A stretch of 64,000 nt of DNA. Origin: Petrolisthes cinctipes (lineage: Eukaryota > Arthropoda > Malacostraca > Decapoda > Porcellanidae). The stretch lies in NCBI GenBank assembly GCA_033782935.1, contig JAWQEG010000497.1:541501-605500 (forward strand), read 5' to 3'. Position 1 is the first letter of the stretch, and every line of letters begins with the position of its first letter. The notes below the pieces were generated by a model. It did not search any database, was not told the origin of the DNA, and saw only the letters and a list, made by a program, of their open reading frames with translations. This document shows positions 11,401 through 22,581 of the stretch, in pieces. The position numbers were made by a program, and so were the translations under genes.

Positions 11401-11960
11401 CAGCAATAACAATTCAGAACTTGTACAGTTACTACAAGTAGATAACAAGGAAACACTGCCTTTAGTTTCTATACGCTTGAACAATATGATTCTAATTATA
11501 TACTTCATTCTGTGTTATATTATTTTATGGTGGTGAGAGATAGAGAGTTAAACATACACAAGTCCCCATGAGGGATAATAATCATCTGATACCAATTAAG
11601 GGTTCTACTGTCATCCACTGTTTACATACAGAGGCTCATGCTATGTTTTCCCTTCATCTGGTCGAAACTATGAATGTACTAAAGGTAATGCAAACAACAA
11701 AACCATAAATAATTCTAGAGTTACACAAGACCAAACATCAGAGGAAGAATTGTACAACTCCATTGAAAATTAAACAGTCAAAGCCAAAGACTAACTTAAA
11801 GATATTAACTGGAATTTGAACACAAAGTAAAGCCCTGTACACACTGTCTCCGTGTCTCTGTCTGTCTCTCTCGATCCATGAAAGACGGAAATTATGTCAT
11901 AAGCAAGTAGCAAATATATAATTTTACGATTTTACCAAGAAGCAATATACAGAAATTGGA

Positions 11961-11961
<1 letters not shown>
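11401..11961. other. Non-coding spacer, no feature recognised
   Basis: AT-rich. A GAAACACTGCCT-type block near 11450 is also seen, inverted, near 22380. Confidence 0.45.

Positions 11962-12007
<46 letters not shown>
11962..12007. repeat. (GA)n microsatellite at the 3' end of a CR1 element
   Basis: About 22 GA units on the + strand read as (TC)n at the 3' end of the - strand LINE that follows. Confidence 0.95.
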
Positions 12008-12009
<2 letters not shown>

Positions 12010-12160
12010 ACAAGGAGTTACAAGGAGCTACAAGGAAAAGAAGTACCCTAAAGGACCTTACGATCCATACAAAGAGGGTACCTGTGGGTTTAGTTGGGCA
12101 AGTAGGTGACCGTCCTCGAATGTGTCATGTGAAACCATCAAGGAACACTCACACAACGGC

Positions 12161-14919
12161 TTAAACACCTAGACGGTGGTTTAAGGCTTTGTCTAATCTG
12201 GACTTGAACTGATCCACAGAGTTGCTGTTGACTACATCAGCAGGAAGCGCGTTCCAAGTACCGCAGATGCTGTATGTAAAGAACTTACCACACAGATCAC
12301 GGTTGTATCGCTTCAGTTCAAGTTTGTAGCTATGATTCCTGGTTGTGCCCTCACTGAGTTGGAAAATGTCCCTGTAGTCTACATTGTCAAAGCCTCGTAG
12401 TATTTTAAACACTTCGATAAGCTGACCACGCAGTCTCCGGGTTTCCAGAGAGAACAGGTCGAGTTCTACCAACCGATCTTTATAGCTCTTGTGTCTAAGA
12501 GAGGGTATAAGTTTGGTTGCCCTGGCTTGCACTCGTTCCAATCTAGCGATATCCTTCCGGTAAGAAGGACTCCAAAACTGGACTGCATACTCCAGGTGTG
12601 GTCGGACAAGGGAATTGTACAGACAAAGTACTATCTCCTTGTTCCGGTATCCAAACTGTCGCTTTATGTACCCTAACATCCTTTGGGCTTTCTTCTCAGC
12701 CTCAATACACTGCTTTGAGAACTTGAGGTCGCTGGTGATAGTTACACCCAAGTCTTTCTCAGTATCAGTGCTTACGAGAGCATTGCCCTTAAGGTTATAC
12801 TCTGTTCGGGGGTTTCTGTGGCCTATATGCATAACTTTGCATTTGTTCACGTTAAATGGCATTTGCCACGTGTCAGACCACTCCCCGATCTTCCTAAGAT
12901 CTTCTTGTAAGCGGGTAGTATTTCCTTCTTTCGCGATATTCATACCAAGCTTAGTATCATCGGCGAATTTGGAAATCTTGGCAACCATGTCACCATCCAC
13001 GTCATTAACATAGATGATAAACAGTAGTGGTCCCAGAACAGAACCTTGGGGAACACCGCTAGTAACGGGCACCCACTCTGAAGCCTGTCCATTCACTACC
13101 ACCCGCTGCCGTCTGTCACTTAGCCAGTTCTCTATCCAATTTGCCACATTTCCATCTATGCCCAGTGCACGCACTTTCCGAAGGAGGCGACGGTGGGGTA
13201 CCTTATCAAAGGCTTTCTGAAAGTCTAAGTAGACAACATCGACTGCTTTATCCCGACCATGCTCACTGAAAACAAAATGGAAGAATTCCACCAGATTTGT
13301 GAGGCATGACCGGTGCTGCCGGAACCCATGCTGGGAACCCCTCAGTAGCAAATTTGATTCTAAGAGTGCTGTTATTTTGTCCACCATGATGCTCTCCATG
13401 AGTTTACAGACTATTGAGGTTAAACTGATGGGTCTGTAGTTTGACTGTTGGCTAGCATCTCCCTTCTTGAAGATAGGAGTCACCTCTGCCTCACGCCAGT
13501 CTCTAGGAACGCATCCAGTCTGGATTACCCTGTTGAAGACCATGCACAGGTGCCGTGATACTTCACCATGCACTTCTTTCAACACTCTAGGTAAGAACCC
13601 ATCCGGACCGGGGGACTTGTTTGCTTTTAATTCGATTATTTTTCTCTCGATTTCTTCTTGGGTGAAGACCATTGACTCCAACTTCTCACTGAAGGAGTCC
13701 AAAGGTTCGGGAATGGGACCACTCTCCTCAGAGAACACTGAAACACTGAAGAGAAGTACTCATTTAAGAGGTTAGCATTTTCTGCATCAGAGTGCATCAA
13801 TGCTCCATCCTCATTCACCAAGTGACCGATCCTGCGTCGGATTGGTTTACGGCCATTCACATAACTGAAAAACTCCTTGGGGTTCTCTTTGCAGAGTCTA
13901 GCCACACGGACCTCCTCAGCACGCTTAGCAGCCCTTATTTTGGACTTCACATTTCGATTCAGTCTTCTATGACCGTCAAAGTCCCCAGATGCCTTCGCTC
14001 GACGATACGCAGTTCTCTCCCTTAGTAGGTTACGGATTTCCCGATTAAACCACTTCGGTTGAATGAACTTCTGACCTGTTCCCTTCAGAGGAATAAAGCA
14101 CGACTGAAGTTCCATGAAGGAAGACAAGAATGACCTCCACAGATCATCAGCACTCTCTCCCTCCTCTAGTTCCATTTCAGCAACGCCTTCACGAAGACCT
14201 GCAAAGTTCGCTCTCCCCATGTCTAATTTTCTATGCACCGGGGTCACGGTCTCCATATTAGGGACCTTGACTGAAAATCTTATGAGCTTGTGTGTGGTCG
14301 CTTCCGCCTATTTCTTCGTTTACAGAGAGGTCTTGAATGATGTCATCCTCGGAGGTGAGACCAAGTCGAGTATGTTAGCACCTCTTGTTGGCTCCCTTAC
14401 CCATTGAGTGAGGAATTCATCATTTACAAACTCCAAGAGCGGTGTGTTCTCGGCAGAGGGCTCTCTGGTTTCCCAGTCAACATGTGTGTTGAAGTCCCCC
14501 ATAAGGATGCACACCCTGCCATCCACTAGTTCACCCAGCAACTGGTATAGGTCCCTGTCCATCTCATTGAGTTGTCCAGGGGGTCTATAAAGCAGCAGGG
14601 TTCTGTATTTTGCAGTGCCTATTTCTAGGTCAACTCCAAGGAGCTCGTGGTTCGATGTGATGTTGCAGGTCATCGATTTGATGGAGTTCTTTACATACAA
14701 CAGCACACCACCACCCCCTCTGTCCTCTCTATCTTTGTGGAAGAGTTGGTAGCCTGGAATCACGAATTCCCCTTCAAGATCTCTGTCTGAGGTTCTCAAC
14801 CATTACTCCGTTATGGCCACCATCTCGGGTTCCTCTGTCGCAACGAGGGCCCGCAGTTCCAAAAACTTGTTTCGGATGGACCTGGCGTTGAACAATAGAA
14901 CCTTCAGGGAACCCCCAAC
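12161..14919 (-). pseudogene. CR1 ORF2: endonuclease and reverse transcriptase, multiply broken
   Basis: The product would nick target DNA and reverse-transcribe element RNA. The endonuclease starts at about 14900 with VLLFNARSIRNKF and an ITE block, then GGGGVLLYV and MGDFNTHVDWE, then a GGSDHT block. RT follows with NKSPGPDGFLPRVLKE, VVYLDFQKAFDKVPHRRLL, TSGVPQGSVLGP, FADD at 12956-12967, and the CR1 C-terminal blocks LVRPHLEYAVQFW and RRLRGQLIEVFKI. The last intact stretch is 525 residues (12161-13738). Breaks seen are an in-frame TAA at 14803-14805, a one-base loss near 14361, an indel near 14290 and a frameshift near 13750. No ATG is evident at the ORF2 beginning. The frame overlaps the ORF1 stop. 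Confidence 0.88.
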
Positions 14920-16197
14920 TGCAGGGCTCCCCATACTCTTCCGTTTCCCGGTTTGGTTATTGTCTTGGTAGTGCTGGGGATATCCTTCTTCAGGATCTCA
15001 GCGAATGTCTTCTCTGGGGTCACTCTAGCATAGCGACGAGGGCTCTCCTCCACGCTCGGTCGAGTGCTCCTGAGACATCGTCGGACGGCGTCTTCCATTA
15101 ATTTGGAAAGCACTTCTTTCCCCTTTGGTGAGAGATGTGTGCCATCCCTCTGGTAGAGGTCGTCTCTACCAAAGAGTGAGGTGTAGGGGTCCACAAAGAA
15201 CACCCCCTCGGCAGTACACAAATCAGCCAGGCGCTGATTTACTGCAATGTTCTTTGACAGAGCAGTCCCTAAAGGGCCTCTCCTTGGGAGCATGCCAACA
15301 ACTACCCTTCTGCGGGTTTTTAACCCACAGTCATCTACTGCACCGAGCACATCCGAGAGGACTCCTTCGGTCATGCCTACTCTACCATTTCTCAGGTAGA
15401 TGTCATTACCACTCACCATGAGTGCAATGACAGCAGATCTGGACGTTTGGATCCTCTCAGCTTCCTTTCGGAGGTCAGCATTGCCACAACCTGGCAAACA
15501 ATTCACCTTCACAGAAGTGTGAAGGCGATCTGCCATTAGGGGTTGCAGCCCTCATGCCTGGGAATCACCTACAATGTGTATATCCACAGGCCTCTCCTTG
15601 GTAGGAGCACAAGATGCCTTGTGAGGAACCCGAGAGTGTTTTGAATTCCTGCCGGGCTCGTCACTTCCTCCAGGTTGCTTCTTCTTCTTCTTCTTTTCCT
15701 TCTTCATTTTCTTTTCCTTCTTATTTGATTCCTCACTTTCCTCTAATCCCTCCTCAACTGTCTTCTTGGGTTTTTCTCCCTTCTCCATATTCCCCTCCTC
15801 TTTTCCATCACACTTTTCTGCAGTATCTTTTCCTTCTGCAAGCCTCTTTTCCCTCTTCATTGTTGTTGTTGTTCTTCTTGTTGTTCTTCTTCTTGTTCTT
15901 CTTCTTCTTATTCTTCACCGCCGTGGTGGAGCTCTCCGGTGAAGAAGCTCCTTGGACTGCCTTGTCTCTCACATGGCAGTCACACCTCTGTGAGTCCATT
16001 CGGAGAACTTCCTCCTTTAGGGAGTTGTTCTCCTTCGTGAGCAGTGAGATGTGCTTCATCAACCTCTCCTCGAGTTTGCAAAAGTCGCAGACACTCGAGG
16101 AGTCTAGGTCACTCTCACTCCTCCCGCTGAAGTCCTCACACCAGCGGTATACCTTGCATGTAGTACATGTAAATTTTCTTGCTGATGGACCAGTCAT
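14904..16197 (-). pseudogene. CR1 ORF1: zinc finger, coiled coil and SGNH-type esterase, broken
   Basis: CR1 ORF1 proteins bind RNA or chromatin, and some carry a lipase/esterase-like domain. From 16197 the frame reads a Cys-rich finger (CTTCKVYRWC and VCDFC) followed by a leucine-heptad segment (LEERLMKHISLLTKENNSL). A lysine-rich linker comes next. The SGNH esterase then starts with IVGDSQA (block I serine), continues with MVSGNDIYLRNG (block III) and ends with DGTHLSPKGK (block V Asp-x-x-His). So the serine, asparagine and Asp/His positions are all visible. Two lesions are present. One is a frameshift in the AAG/AAC-rich tract near 15810-15915. The other is an in-frame TGA at 15552-15554, just after the GDSQA block. 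The domain order supports CR1 over other LINE clades. Confidence 0.82.
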
Positions 16198-17062
16198 CTC
16201 GCTCTAATTCAATTTAAGACCAATAATACAAAAGAAAGGGTAATGTGATTTGGTCTCGCATAAGTCTCATCCGCCTACTTCTAGAAGGTTTTCGGTCGTT
16301 CGGCCAACAGAAACCTTATGAGCCAAGCACACCAACCCTAAAGTCTCCCCTGGGCCGGACGGCCCCAATCGTGCCGCAGCTCCCAACTGAGCAGCACAAG
16401 AGTCCTAAGTAAATGGGACTCTGATTTTTCGACAGGGGTGCTTGAAGTGTAACCGTCGTCCTACTAATCCCTACTAATCCTCCATCCGCGGCCAAACTTA
16501 AAGCAAATAGTAAAACTAAATGTCCACGACTTAATCCGAGATCTTTTACTGGCCTGGCAGCCAGCGAGGCACGAAAGCTCTCTCACCAAAGAGCAGTCGA
16601 GCCTTTAGGCACCTAAGAACGGTCAAGGGAGCTGGTCAGGCTTATTAATCTAAGAGAATACGTACGGGGGTCCTGAGGCATCTCCATTACTCGTACCCCA
16701 CACGCCTGAGATCCCTTCAATCTCAGCCCTTTCGAAACCTGTGAGCGTTAAAAGGCGTTGTTTTAGGAGGTTCCAAAGCCTCCCTTCTCACACGGCATAA
16801 GGTAGCTGGTGAGGTCCTTAACAATAAAAACTTATATCGAAAGTGATGAAGATTTTTTTGTTTTGTTTTTTGTTTTGTTAGGACAGTTGAAGAGCAGTTG
16901 TGAAACTTAATATTAACATGAAGATTTGACAACTCTTAGTCAGGATCCTAATAACGCTACCTTTCTGGCACGGGTAACCCAACTGGACTAAATGTCCCCC
17001 AGCATAGCTAGCAAAATTCAAACAGATCACACAAGCTCTCTCACCGACGGCAAGGTGGTTGT

Positions 17063-17063
<1 letters not shown>
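16198..17063 (-). other. Probable 5' UTR of the CR1-type LINE
   Basis: It is GC-richer than flanking DNA, without coding frame, and continuous with ORF1. It contains G/C-rich palindromic segments (GGGCCGGACGGCCC near 16350). No independent copy is available to confirm the boundary. Confidence 0.45.

Positions 17064-17143
<80 letters not shown>
17064..17143. repeat. (GA)n microsatellite
   Basis: About 40 uninterrupted GA units, the longest perfect dinucleotide run in this part of the window. Confidence 0.97.
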
Positions 17144-17146
<3 letters not shown>

Positions 17147-17154
17147 GGGGTAAG

Positions 17155-17309
17155 GGGAGATTCTCTTGTTGATAAATTGGAAGGTTACTGATTCCTCCTA
17201 ACTATATCAGAAAACAGACGCCCTCAATGGTACTATTTTAGGGGATCTATTGTTTGGTGGCATAGTTTGGAGGAATCAGAGGCCTTCCAATTCACCAATA
17301 GGAAGAGAA
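17155..17309. mobile_element. Short fold-back element, subfamily B
   Basis: The outer arms TTCTCTTGTTGATAAATTGG and CCAATTCACCAATAGGAAGA pair over about 25 bases. The inner arms ACTGATTCCTCCTAACTATA and GGCATAGTTTGGAGGAATCA pair as well. The loop contains ACGCCCTCAATGGTACTA. It is very similar to 48312-48477. Confidence 0.8.
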
Positions 17310-17744
17310 CAAATGGATGAAGTGGGAGAGTGAGGGAATCCACAATAAATAATCAGTCAACTTTATCCCTGTGAGTCCTATACAATAATACACATAACAA
17401 GAGGAAGACCAACAACAACAACTTATGACCATCGGGGCTGCTCGGTCAGACACCTTGAGGAACTTCAACAACAACAACTTGTGACCATATTTATAAGGTG
17501 ATGACAACGTACAATAACTCCCAGGGCAGACCATGACGGAAGAAAATGACCATGTGGGAAGAAAATGACCATGTGGGAAGAATATGACGATGAAGAAAGA
17601 AAAGCCTTTAGTTGTGGGAAGAAAAGCCATTAGTTGTGGGGCTGCATCCACCACACTTCGATTTCCGTTAGCAGGTTCGACGTTGCAGTTCAGGGGGACG
17701 GGGGGTTTGTTATGGTCATTTTGGAGTTTATAACAAAACATTAT
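17310..17744. other. Non-coding spacer with short internal duplications
   Basis: Two AACAACAACAACTTxTGACC segments (17412 and 17466) and tandem GGGAAGAAAATGACCATGT units (about 17540-17630) are visible. No gene. Confidence 0.55.
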
Positions 17745-17815
17745 ATTTCCTACTCGTAATCCTGGGGTAGTCTGTTTTCTGGCATAGTTTGAAGGAGTCA
17801 GTAGTCTTCTAAAAC
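17745..17815. mobile_element. Half of a fold-back element
   Basis: GTCTGTTTTCTGGCATAGTT then TGAAGGAGTCAGTAG is a single right arm. The matching left arm is absent. Confidence 0.5.
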
Positions 17816-17859
17816 GGTCAAATTTGTCATTTGTCTTGGTTGTAATTGTCTCTTAAAGA

Positions 17860-18118
17860 GAGAATCACACTTGTTCCACAAATAATGAATGGCATTGGTG
17901 GAACAAAGGCTTCGTGAACCATGAGGGTTTTGACGACATTCACAGACCAAAGATGGTTTGTATTTTTATCCATGTCTGCTCCACGTAGCCGGAGCAAAAT
18001 ACATAAATTATGTTTGTTTTAAAACCAATTGGTTTAATATGAAAGAGTAAGTTTATATCAGAAAATAATTTTGTAATATAAATCTATTTAAATTACAACA
18101 AAATAAACACTAAGTACT
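17860..18118 (+). repeat. Dispersed repeat, copy 1 of a pair
   Basis: It matches 60333-60600 in the same orientation: ACACTTGTTCCA, ATTGGTGGAACAAAGGCTTC, GACGACATTCACAGA, AACAAAGATGG-type text, CGCTCCAxGTA, and an AATTACAACAAAATAA end. The pair is diverged and non-coding, of unknown class. Confidence 0.6.
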
Positions 18119-18134
18119 TTAAGGATCAAGTGTG

Positions 18135-18250
18135 ATACCTCCTTAATTAAATAACTCTCAAAATAATGCTATGAAGTAAATATCCTACTTATTTATTGAA
18201 TTAGTCTGATTTCTGGTACAGTTTGGAAGAATCAATAACTCTCTAAAACA
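18135..18250. mobile_element. Degenerate fold-back element
   Basis: A right arm TGATTTCTGGTACAGTTTGG then AAGAATCAATAACTC is clear. The left arm (ATAACTCTCAAAATAATGCT) is strongly diverged. Confidence 0.45.
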
Positions 18251-18295
18251 TGAAATAACAAATGATGATCATTATTAGGAAATTTGTAACTACAA

Positions 18296-19080
18296 ATTGG
18301 AAAGTTACAGAATTCTGTAAACTATGTCACTAAATATATCACCTATAGACTACTTGAAATGTTACTAAACACATCACCTATAGACTACTTGAAATGTTAC
18401 TAAACACATCACCTATAGACTACTTGAAATGTTACTATACACATCACCTATAGACTACTTGAAATGTTACTAAACACATCACCTATAGACTACTTGAAAT
18501 GTCACTAAACATATCAACTATAAACAACTTGAAATGTTACTAAACACATCACCTATAGACTACTTGAAATGTTACTAAACACATCAACTATAGACTACTT
18601 GAAATGTTACTAAACACATCAACTATAAACTACCTGAAATGCTACTAAACACATCACCTATAGACTACTTGAAATGTTACTAAACACATCAACTATAGAC
18701 TACCTGAAATGTTACTAAACACATCAACTATAAACTACCTGAAATGTTACTAAACACATCAACTATAGACTACCTGAAATGTTATTAAACACATCAACTA
18801 TAAACTACCTGAAATGTTACTAAACACATCACCTATAGACTACCTGAAATGTTACTAAACACATCAACTATAAACTACCTGAAATGTTACTAAACACATC
18901 ACCTATAAACTACCTGAAATGTTACTAAACACATCAACTATAAACTACCTGAAATGTCACTAAACACATCACCTATAGACTACCTGAAATGTTACTAAAC
19001 ACATCAACTATAAACTACTTGAAATCCTGAAGTAATCATCTTTCTGAAACAGTTTAGTAAAACTAGTAGCCTTTAAAACC
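18296..19080. mobile_element. Fold-back element split by a tandem array
   Basis: The left arm (AAATTGGAAAGTTACAGAAT and TGTAAACTATGTCAC) and the right arm (TTTCTGAAACAGTTTAGTAA and TAGTAGCCTTT) lie about 700 bases apart with a 35-bp array between them. The arms match the diverged family core. The arrangement suggests that the array grew from the loop region of a fold-back copy. Confidence 0.5.
18325..19025. repeat. 35-bp minisatellite, about 20 copies
   Basis: The unit begins TGTTACTAAACACATCACCT and continues ATAGACTACTTGAAA. Variants alternate (ACCTATAGAC or AACTATAAAC, and ACTTG or ACCTG), giving a loose two-unit higher-order pattern in the second half. Confidence 0.95.
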
Positions 19081-19184
19081 ATTAAGTATTTTTGAATTAC
19101 TACCTCTCTTCCCTTTTCGTGTCTAAAACGATATTTCTCTAGTCTGTATCCATTTACATAATCCTACATATTTACCACACAAAC

Positions 19185-19187
<3 letters not shown>

Positions 19188-19240
<53 letters not shown>

Positions 19241-19271
19241 AGTTTTGTTTGTGGGAGGGTGTATAAGAATG

Positions 19272-19305
<34 letters not shown>

Positions 19306-19384
19306 GAGATGAAATGGCGAAATTTTTCCCTGAATAACAAACATGCAAACTTTCGCGTTTACTATGTAGATTGTTATTATTAGC

Positions 19385-19418
<34 letters not shown>
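19188..19418. repeat. (GA)n, (TG)n and (CA)n microsatellites
   Basis: (GA)n 19188-19237, (TG)n about 19274-19303, (CA)n about 19388-19418. Confidence 0.95.
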
Positions 19419-19420
<2 letters not shown>

Positions 19421-19835
19421 ACGACATTAAATACTATTAGCTCAATAATTTCGGCCCCTTTCAATGAGTTTCTCTTTTAGAATGTATGTATATTAGAAAT
19501 AAGGTAAAGCGAGACATTGGCAGTTATTAATAAAAGTTGAGTCAAGACATCAGAAAATATCCTTCCCGAGTCTTGTTCAGGTTGAAGATACCCAAAGGAT
19601 ACGATGCTGTGGTAACGTGATAGAGTTGAGTTATAGTGTAGTGGCTGTAGGTAGTTAGTTCTCTTCGGAGTTAAAGGTTGAGTTAGTAACAAAGTATAAA
19701 CGTCTATGTTGAACAGAGTTTATTGAAGGGACCAAGCTATGTATTGTACAGCGAGTAGAACCTTGTAGTAAATATATCTTTGGATAAAATAACTTTTGTT
19801 TCAGACAAAGTTAATGGAGTTAGTTAAGGGGTTAG

Positions 19836-19990
19836 TACAGTGTTGGTTAATCTGGAATAACTGATTCTTCTAAGCCATCCAAATGTCAGATTATTATTAT
19901 TATTATTTCTTTATCTGGCCCTGTTTCCTGGCATTCTTGTATTTTGCAGGAATCAAGACACTCTGATGTACCAGAACTATACTATTACCA
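19836..19990. mobile_element. Short fold-back element, subfamily A
   Basis: TACAGTGTTGGTTAATCTGG, ACTGATTCTTCTAAGCCATC, CCTGTTTCCTGGCATTCTTG, GCAGGAATCAAGACACTC and TGATGTACCAGAACTATACT. A short ATT run has grown in the loop. Confidence 0.65.
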
Positions 19991-20313
19991 TAAACATAAT
20001 CAGGTTTCTATGATCCCTTTGATATAAAGCACTTGTAATAGTTTGGTATTGTCGACTAACTTTAAGCATTGGGTATTAATTCCTAGGTTATGTGAATGGA
20101 CTTTAGTAATATTCTAAGGTTAAAAAAAAATATTTTGCTTTCACACAGCTAAAGATTTATGGTTTGGGTTAAGGTTAAACCAGTAAAATGAAAAGAAAAA
20201 CGTGAAGGTAAAAATGTGGGAGTTTGGTGGTGGAGAAGACAAAATGTGAAAAACTCCTGACCTCTGTGCATTTTGTATAAAGGCAAGGAAAGGAAACACT
20301 CAAGAATAGCAAC

Positions 20314-20315
<2 letters not shown>

Positions 20316-20352
<37 letters not shown>

Positions 20353-20354
20353 AG

Positions 20355-20402
<48 letters not shown>
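20316..20402. repeat. (CA)n with CACTGAGA interruptions
   Basis: Two CA tracts are separated by ACTGAGA, and the second one ends with the same ACTGAGA. Confidence 0.95.
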
Positions 20403-20550
20403 TGAGACACACACACATAAGAAGATATAAACAGAGACAGATAGACAAAGACCTCCTTGAAATATACAGGTGGAGGGAGAAAGAGAAGAGAAGGGGTCAG
20501 AAAAATGTCAAATATGTGTTTCGTGTGTGTGGACTGAGGAGAATTGTGAG

Positions 20551-20700
20551 ACGCGCGCGCGCGCACACACACACGCACACACATACATACATACTACCCA
20601 GCCACAGCTACACACATGCGCGCGCACACACAGAAGACGTGCACATACCCCCCCCCCTACACACACACATAGAAGACGTGAACACACACACACACACACA
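20551..20700. repeat. Alternating CG/CA tract
   Basis: ACGCGCGCGCGCGCACACAC and later CA/CG runs are alternating purine-pyrimidine DNA of the kind that can adopt Z-DNA. A (AGAAGACGTG) motif repeats twice and a C9 run occurs near 20650. Confidence 0.8.
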
Positions 20701-20702
20701 TA

Positions 20703-21490
20703 CCACCCAGCCACACCAAACCCAACAACTTGTGGAAGGCAGGAAGGTTCAGTGAGTCACACAGGAATGTTGGCACGATATACAATTCAAGGAACCCTCA
20801 GGCGATGGAAAAACAACACAACATTCGGAAAGTTGGTGAGGGAAGTTGGGAAGGTATTCTTAGAAAACATCTCAGTGTTCATCATACTTGGCATTATACT
20901 GACTGACCTTGCCAATGTGTTTTAGGTTTAAGAACAAAATTTTAGCTTGGAAATGAATCTTACTTATATATTATAAGGGAAGGTATTTATAAAACATCTC
21001 AGCATTCATCATCGTACTTGCTCGTAGAATTATGTTTGCATTTACTGACTTTTCTCGCCAATGTGGATAAAAGATTCATTTTGAAAGCAATGAACTATTT
21101 TCCTATTTTTGAAGTATGAGTTTATGTTATGACTTTGAAGCAGTGCCAGATGCTAGTCCTTGGCGTGATTATACGTTTACGAACAAAATTTTATCTTGTG
21201 AGTGACCTAAAGTTTTATAAGTATAATGGTCCTGCATGGAATCTCACTTTGCTTGTTGAATCCCAAGATGAATCCGGCAGATGAAGGTAAAACAATACAT
21301 AAGCTTCTCTACACTTAAAATGAATCAATATTAATTGTTATAATATCTATATTAATTAAGGACAGAACTAAGGGCAAGAAACCCGCTTAATGTCCTCACC
21401 CCTATGAAATATAAAGATTGTATCTGCTTCATTCTGTGTCATTATGCTGCTGAAGAAAATCGTGTTGAACATTAACAAATCACCATGATG
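20703..21490. other. Non-coding DNA with a local duplication
   Basis: GGGAAGGTATT, AAAACATCTCAG and TTCATCAT blocks near 20848 recur near 20980, indicating a decayed duplication of about 130 bases. No gene recognised. Confidence 0.45.
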
Positions 21491-21679
21491 TACAGTCACG
21501 AGGCATAATAAGTATCCAGGTGTTGTTGTTGGTGAAGTTTGGAATCATATGACATACCAGTGAACCAATTATAACCTTTATTATCCTGTCTCATACATAC
21601 TTGCTGGAGTTCGTTTTAATACTCCATCATGAAGCTATTCCAACCACACCTGGATACTTATAATTGCTTATAAATGTAC
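21491..21679. mobile_element. MITE, TACAGTC-type termini (copy 2)
   Basis: The left end TACAGTCACGAGGCATAATA then AGTATCCAGGTG pairs with the right end CACCTGGATACTTATAA and a terminal TGTA. The interior shares GTGAACCAATTATAACC with copies 1 and 3. Length 189 bases, non-coding. Confidence 0.75.
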
Positions 21680-21912
21680 AATCGTCTTCCTATACCAATC
21701 AAGTGTTCTTACTGACACCTACTGTGTACGAGTACGTTCAGTGTGTACAGGCTACTGGACCATATTATTTTCAGGCTATTATTTCATATAAATAGTACTA
21801 GATACCAATACATATTTCAGGCTATTATCAAATAGTCCTAGATAATTACATAACTAAGTATTACTAGTTCTGGTATATGAAACTCATTCCAATTATTTCC
21901 TATTCCATGTAT

Positions 21913-22302
21913 TGTACACTATACCGCCAGGTGACAGCACCATACAGGCGAGAATACCACACCCTATAGAATGCTGCTGAGATAGCAAATTACTTCCACG
22001 CACCAGCTATGATACTGGGAGTGAGTTCAGTTCAAACTAAGACAGAGATACGTCAAGGTGTGTGTGTTTAACCTCCTCAGGAACCACACCCAGATTGTAC
22101 TTGTCGATCTCTAAATAATTACTGTGTACTAAATACAATAGAGTAACATACAATAGTGTTACCTCAATAAAACCAGTAAGATCTACTACTGTGTTCATTT
22201 CACCACGAGTGCTAAATAACTTCTAATTAGCTCTGATTGAACCAAATCCTAACAACATAACTTCCTCGAGATTCTACCGAGAGTGCCTTCAGACCGGCTA
22301 CA
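21913..22302 (+). mobile_element. Possible solo LTR (Gypsy-like)
   Basis: It begins TGTACACTATACCGCCAGGT and ends CCGGCTACA (TG...CA). An AATAAA signal lies at about 22168 in CTCAATAAAACCAG. The layout resembles a short Gypsy-type LTR, but no second copy is in the window and no target duplication was found. Confidence 0.35.
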
Positions 22303-22559
22303 TTAACAACTAATTTTCAAACTACAAATAACAACATGTACTGGAAAACGCTACCAAACAACCAGTACAATTTAGGTGAGGCAGTGTTTCCCTTTCATAT
22401 GCTTGGAACTGTACAACTATGATGGTACAATTAATATCTGATCAATTGTTTATCCCTCTTAATTATGCCTTACCATCTGCTAAGAAAGAATGGCTTTTTA
22501 TCATGAGTTTCTCGTTAACTAGGTTTAAATATGGAAATATTAAAAACACTTTCCTTGTT

Positions 22560-22581
22560 CACACACACACACACACACACA
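22560..22581. repeat. (CA)n at the 5' truncation point of a LINE
   Basis: About 11 CA units directly precede the first recognisable LINE codons. Confidence 0.9.

Larger units (their letters stand above)
12008..17063 (-). mobile_element. Near full-length CR1-type LINE (broken)
   Basis: Read on the - strand: probable 5' UTR (17063 to about 16198), ORF1 (16197-14904), ORF2 (about 14919-12161) and a 3' UTR of about 150 bases ending at a (TC)n tract. Both ends abut (GA)n on the + strand. The element is clearly more GC-rich than its flanks. ORF1 has the CR1 arrangement of an N-terminal zinc finger, coiled coil and esterase. At least six lesions are visible. The 5' boundary at the 17064 microsatellite is a guess from the change in composition. 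Confidence 0.8.

Noticed and set aside
12491..13775. Several + strand ORFs of 60-130 residues
   Set aside because: Antisense shadows of the CR1 RT.
18325..19025. CRISPR-like array
   Set aside because: Units are directly adjacent with no unique spacers, and the context is eukaryotic. It is a minisatellite.
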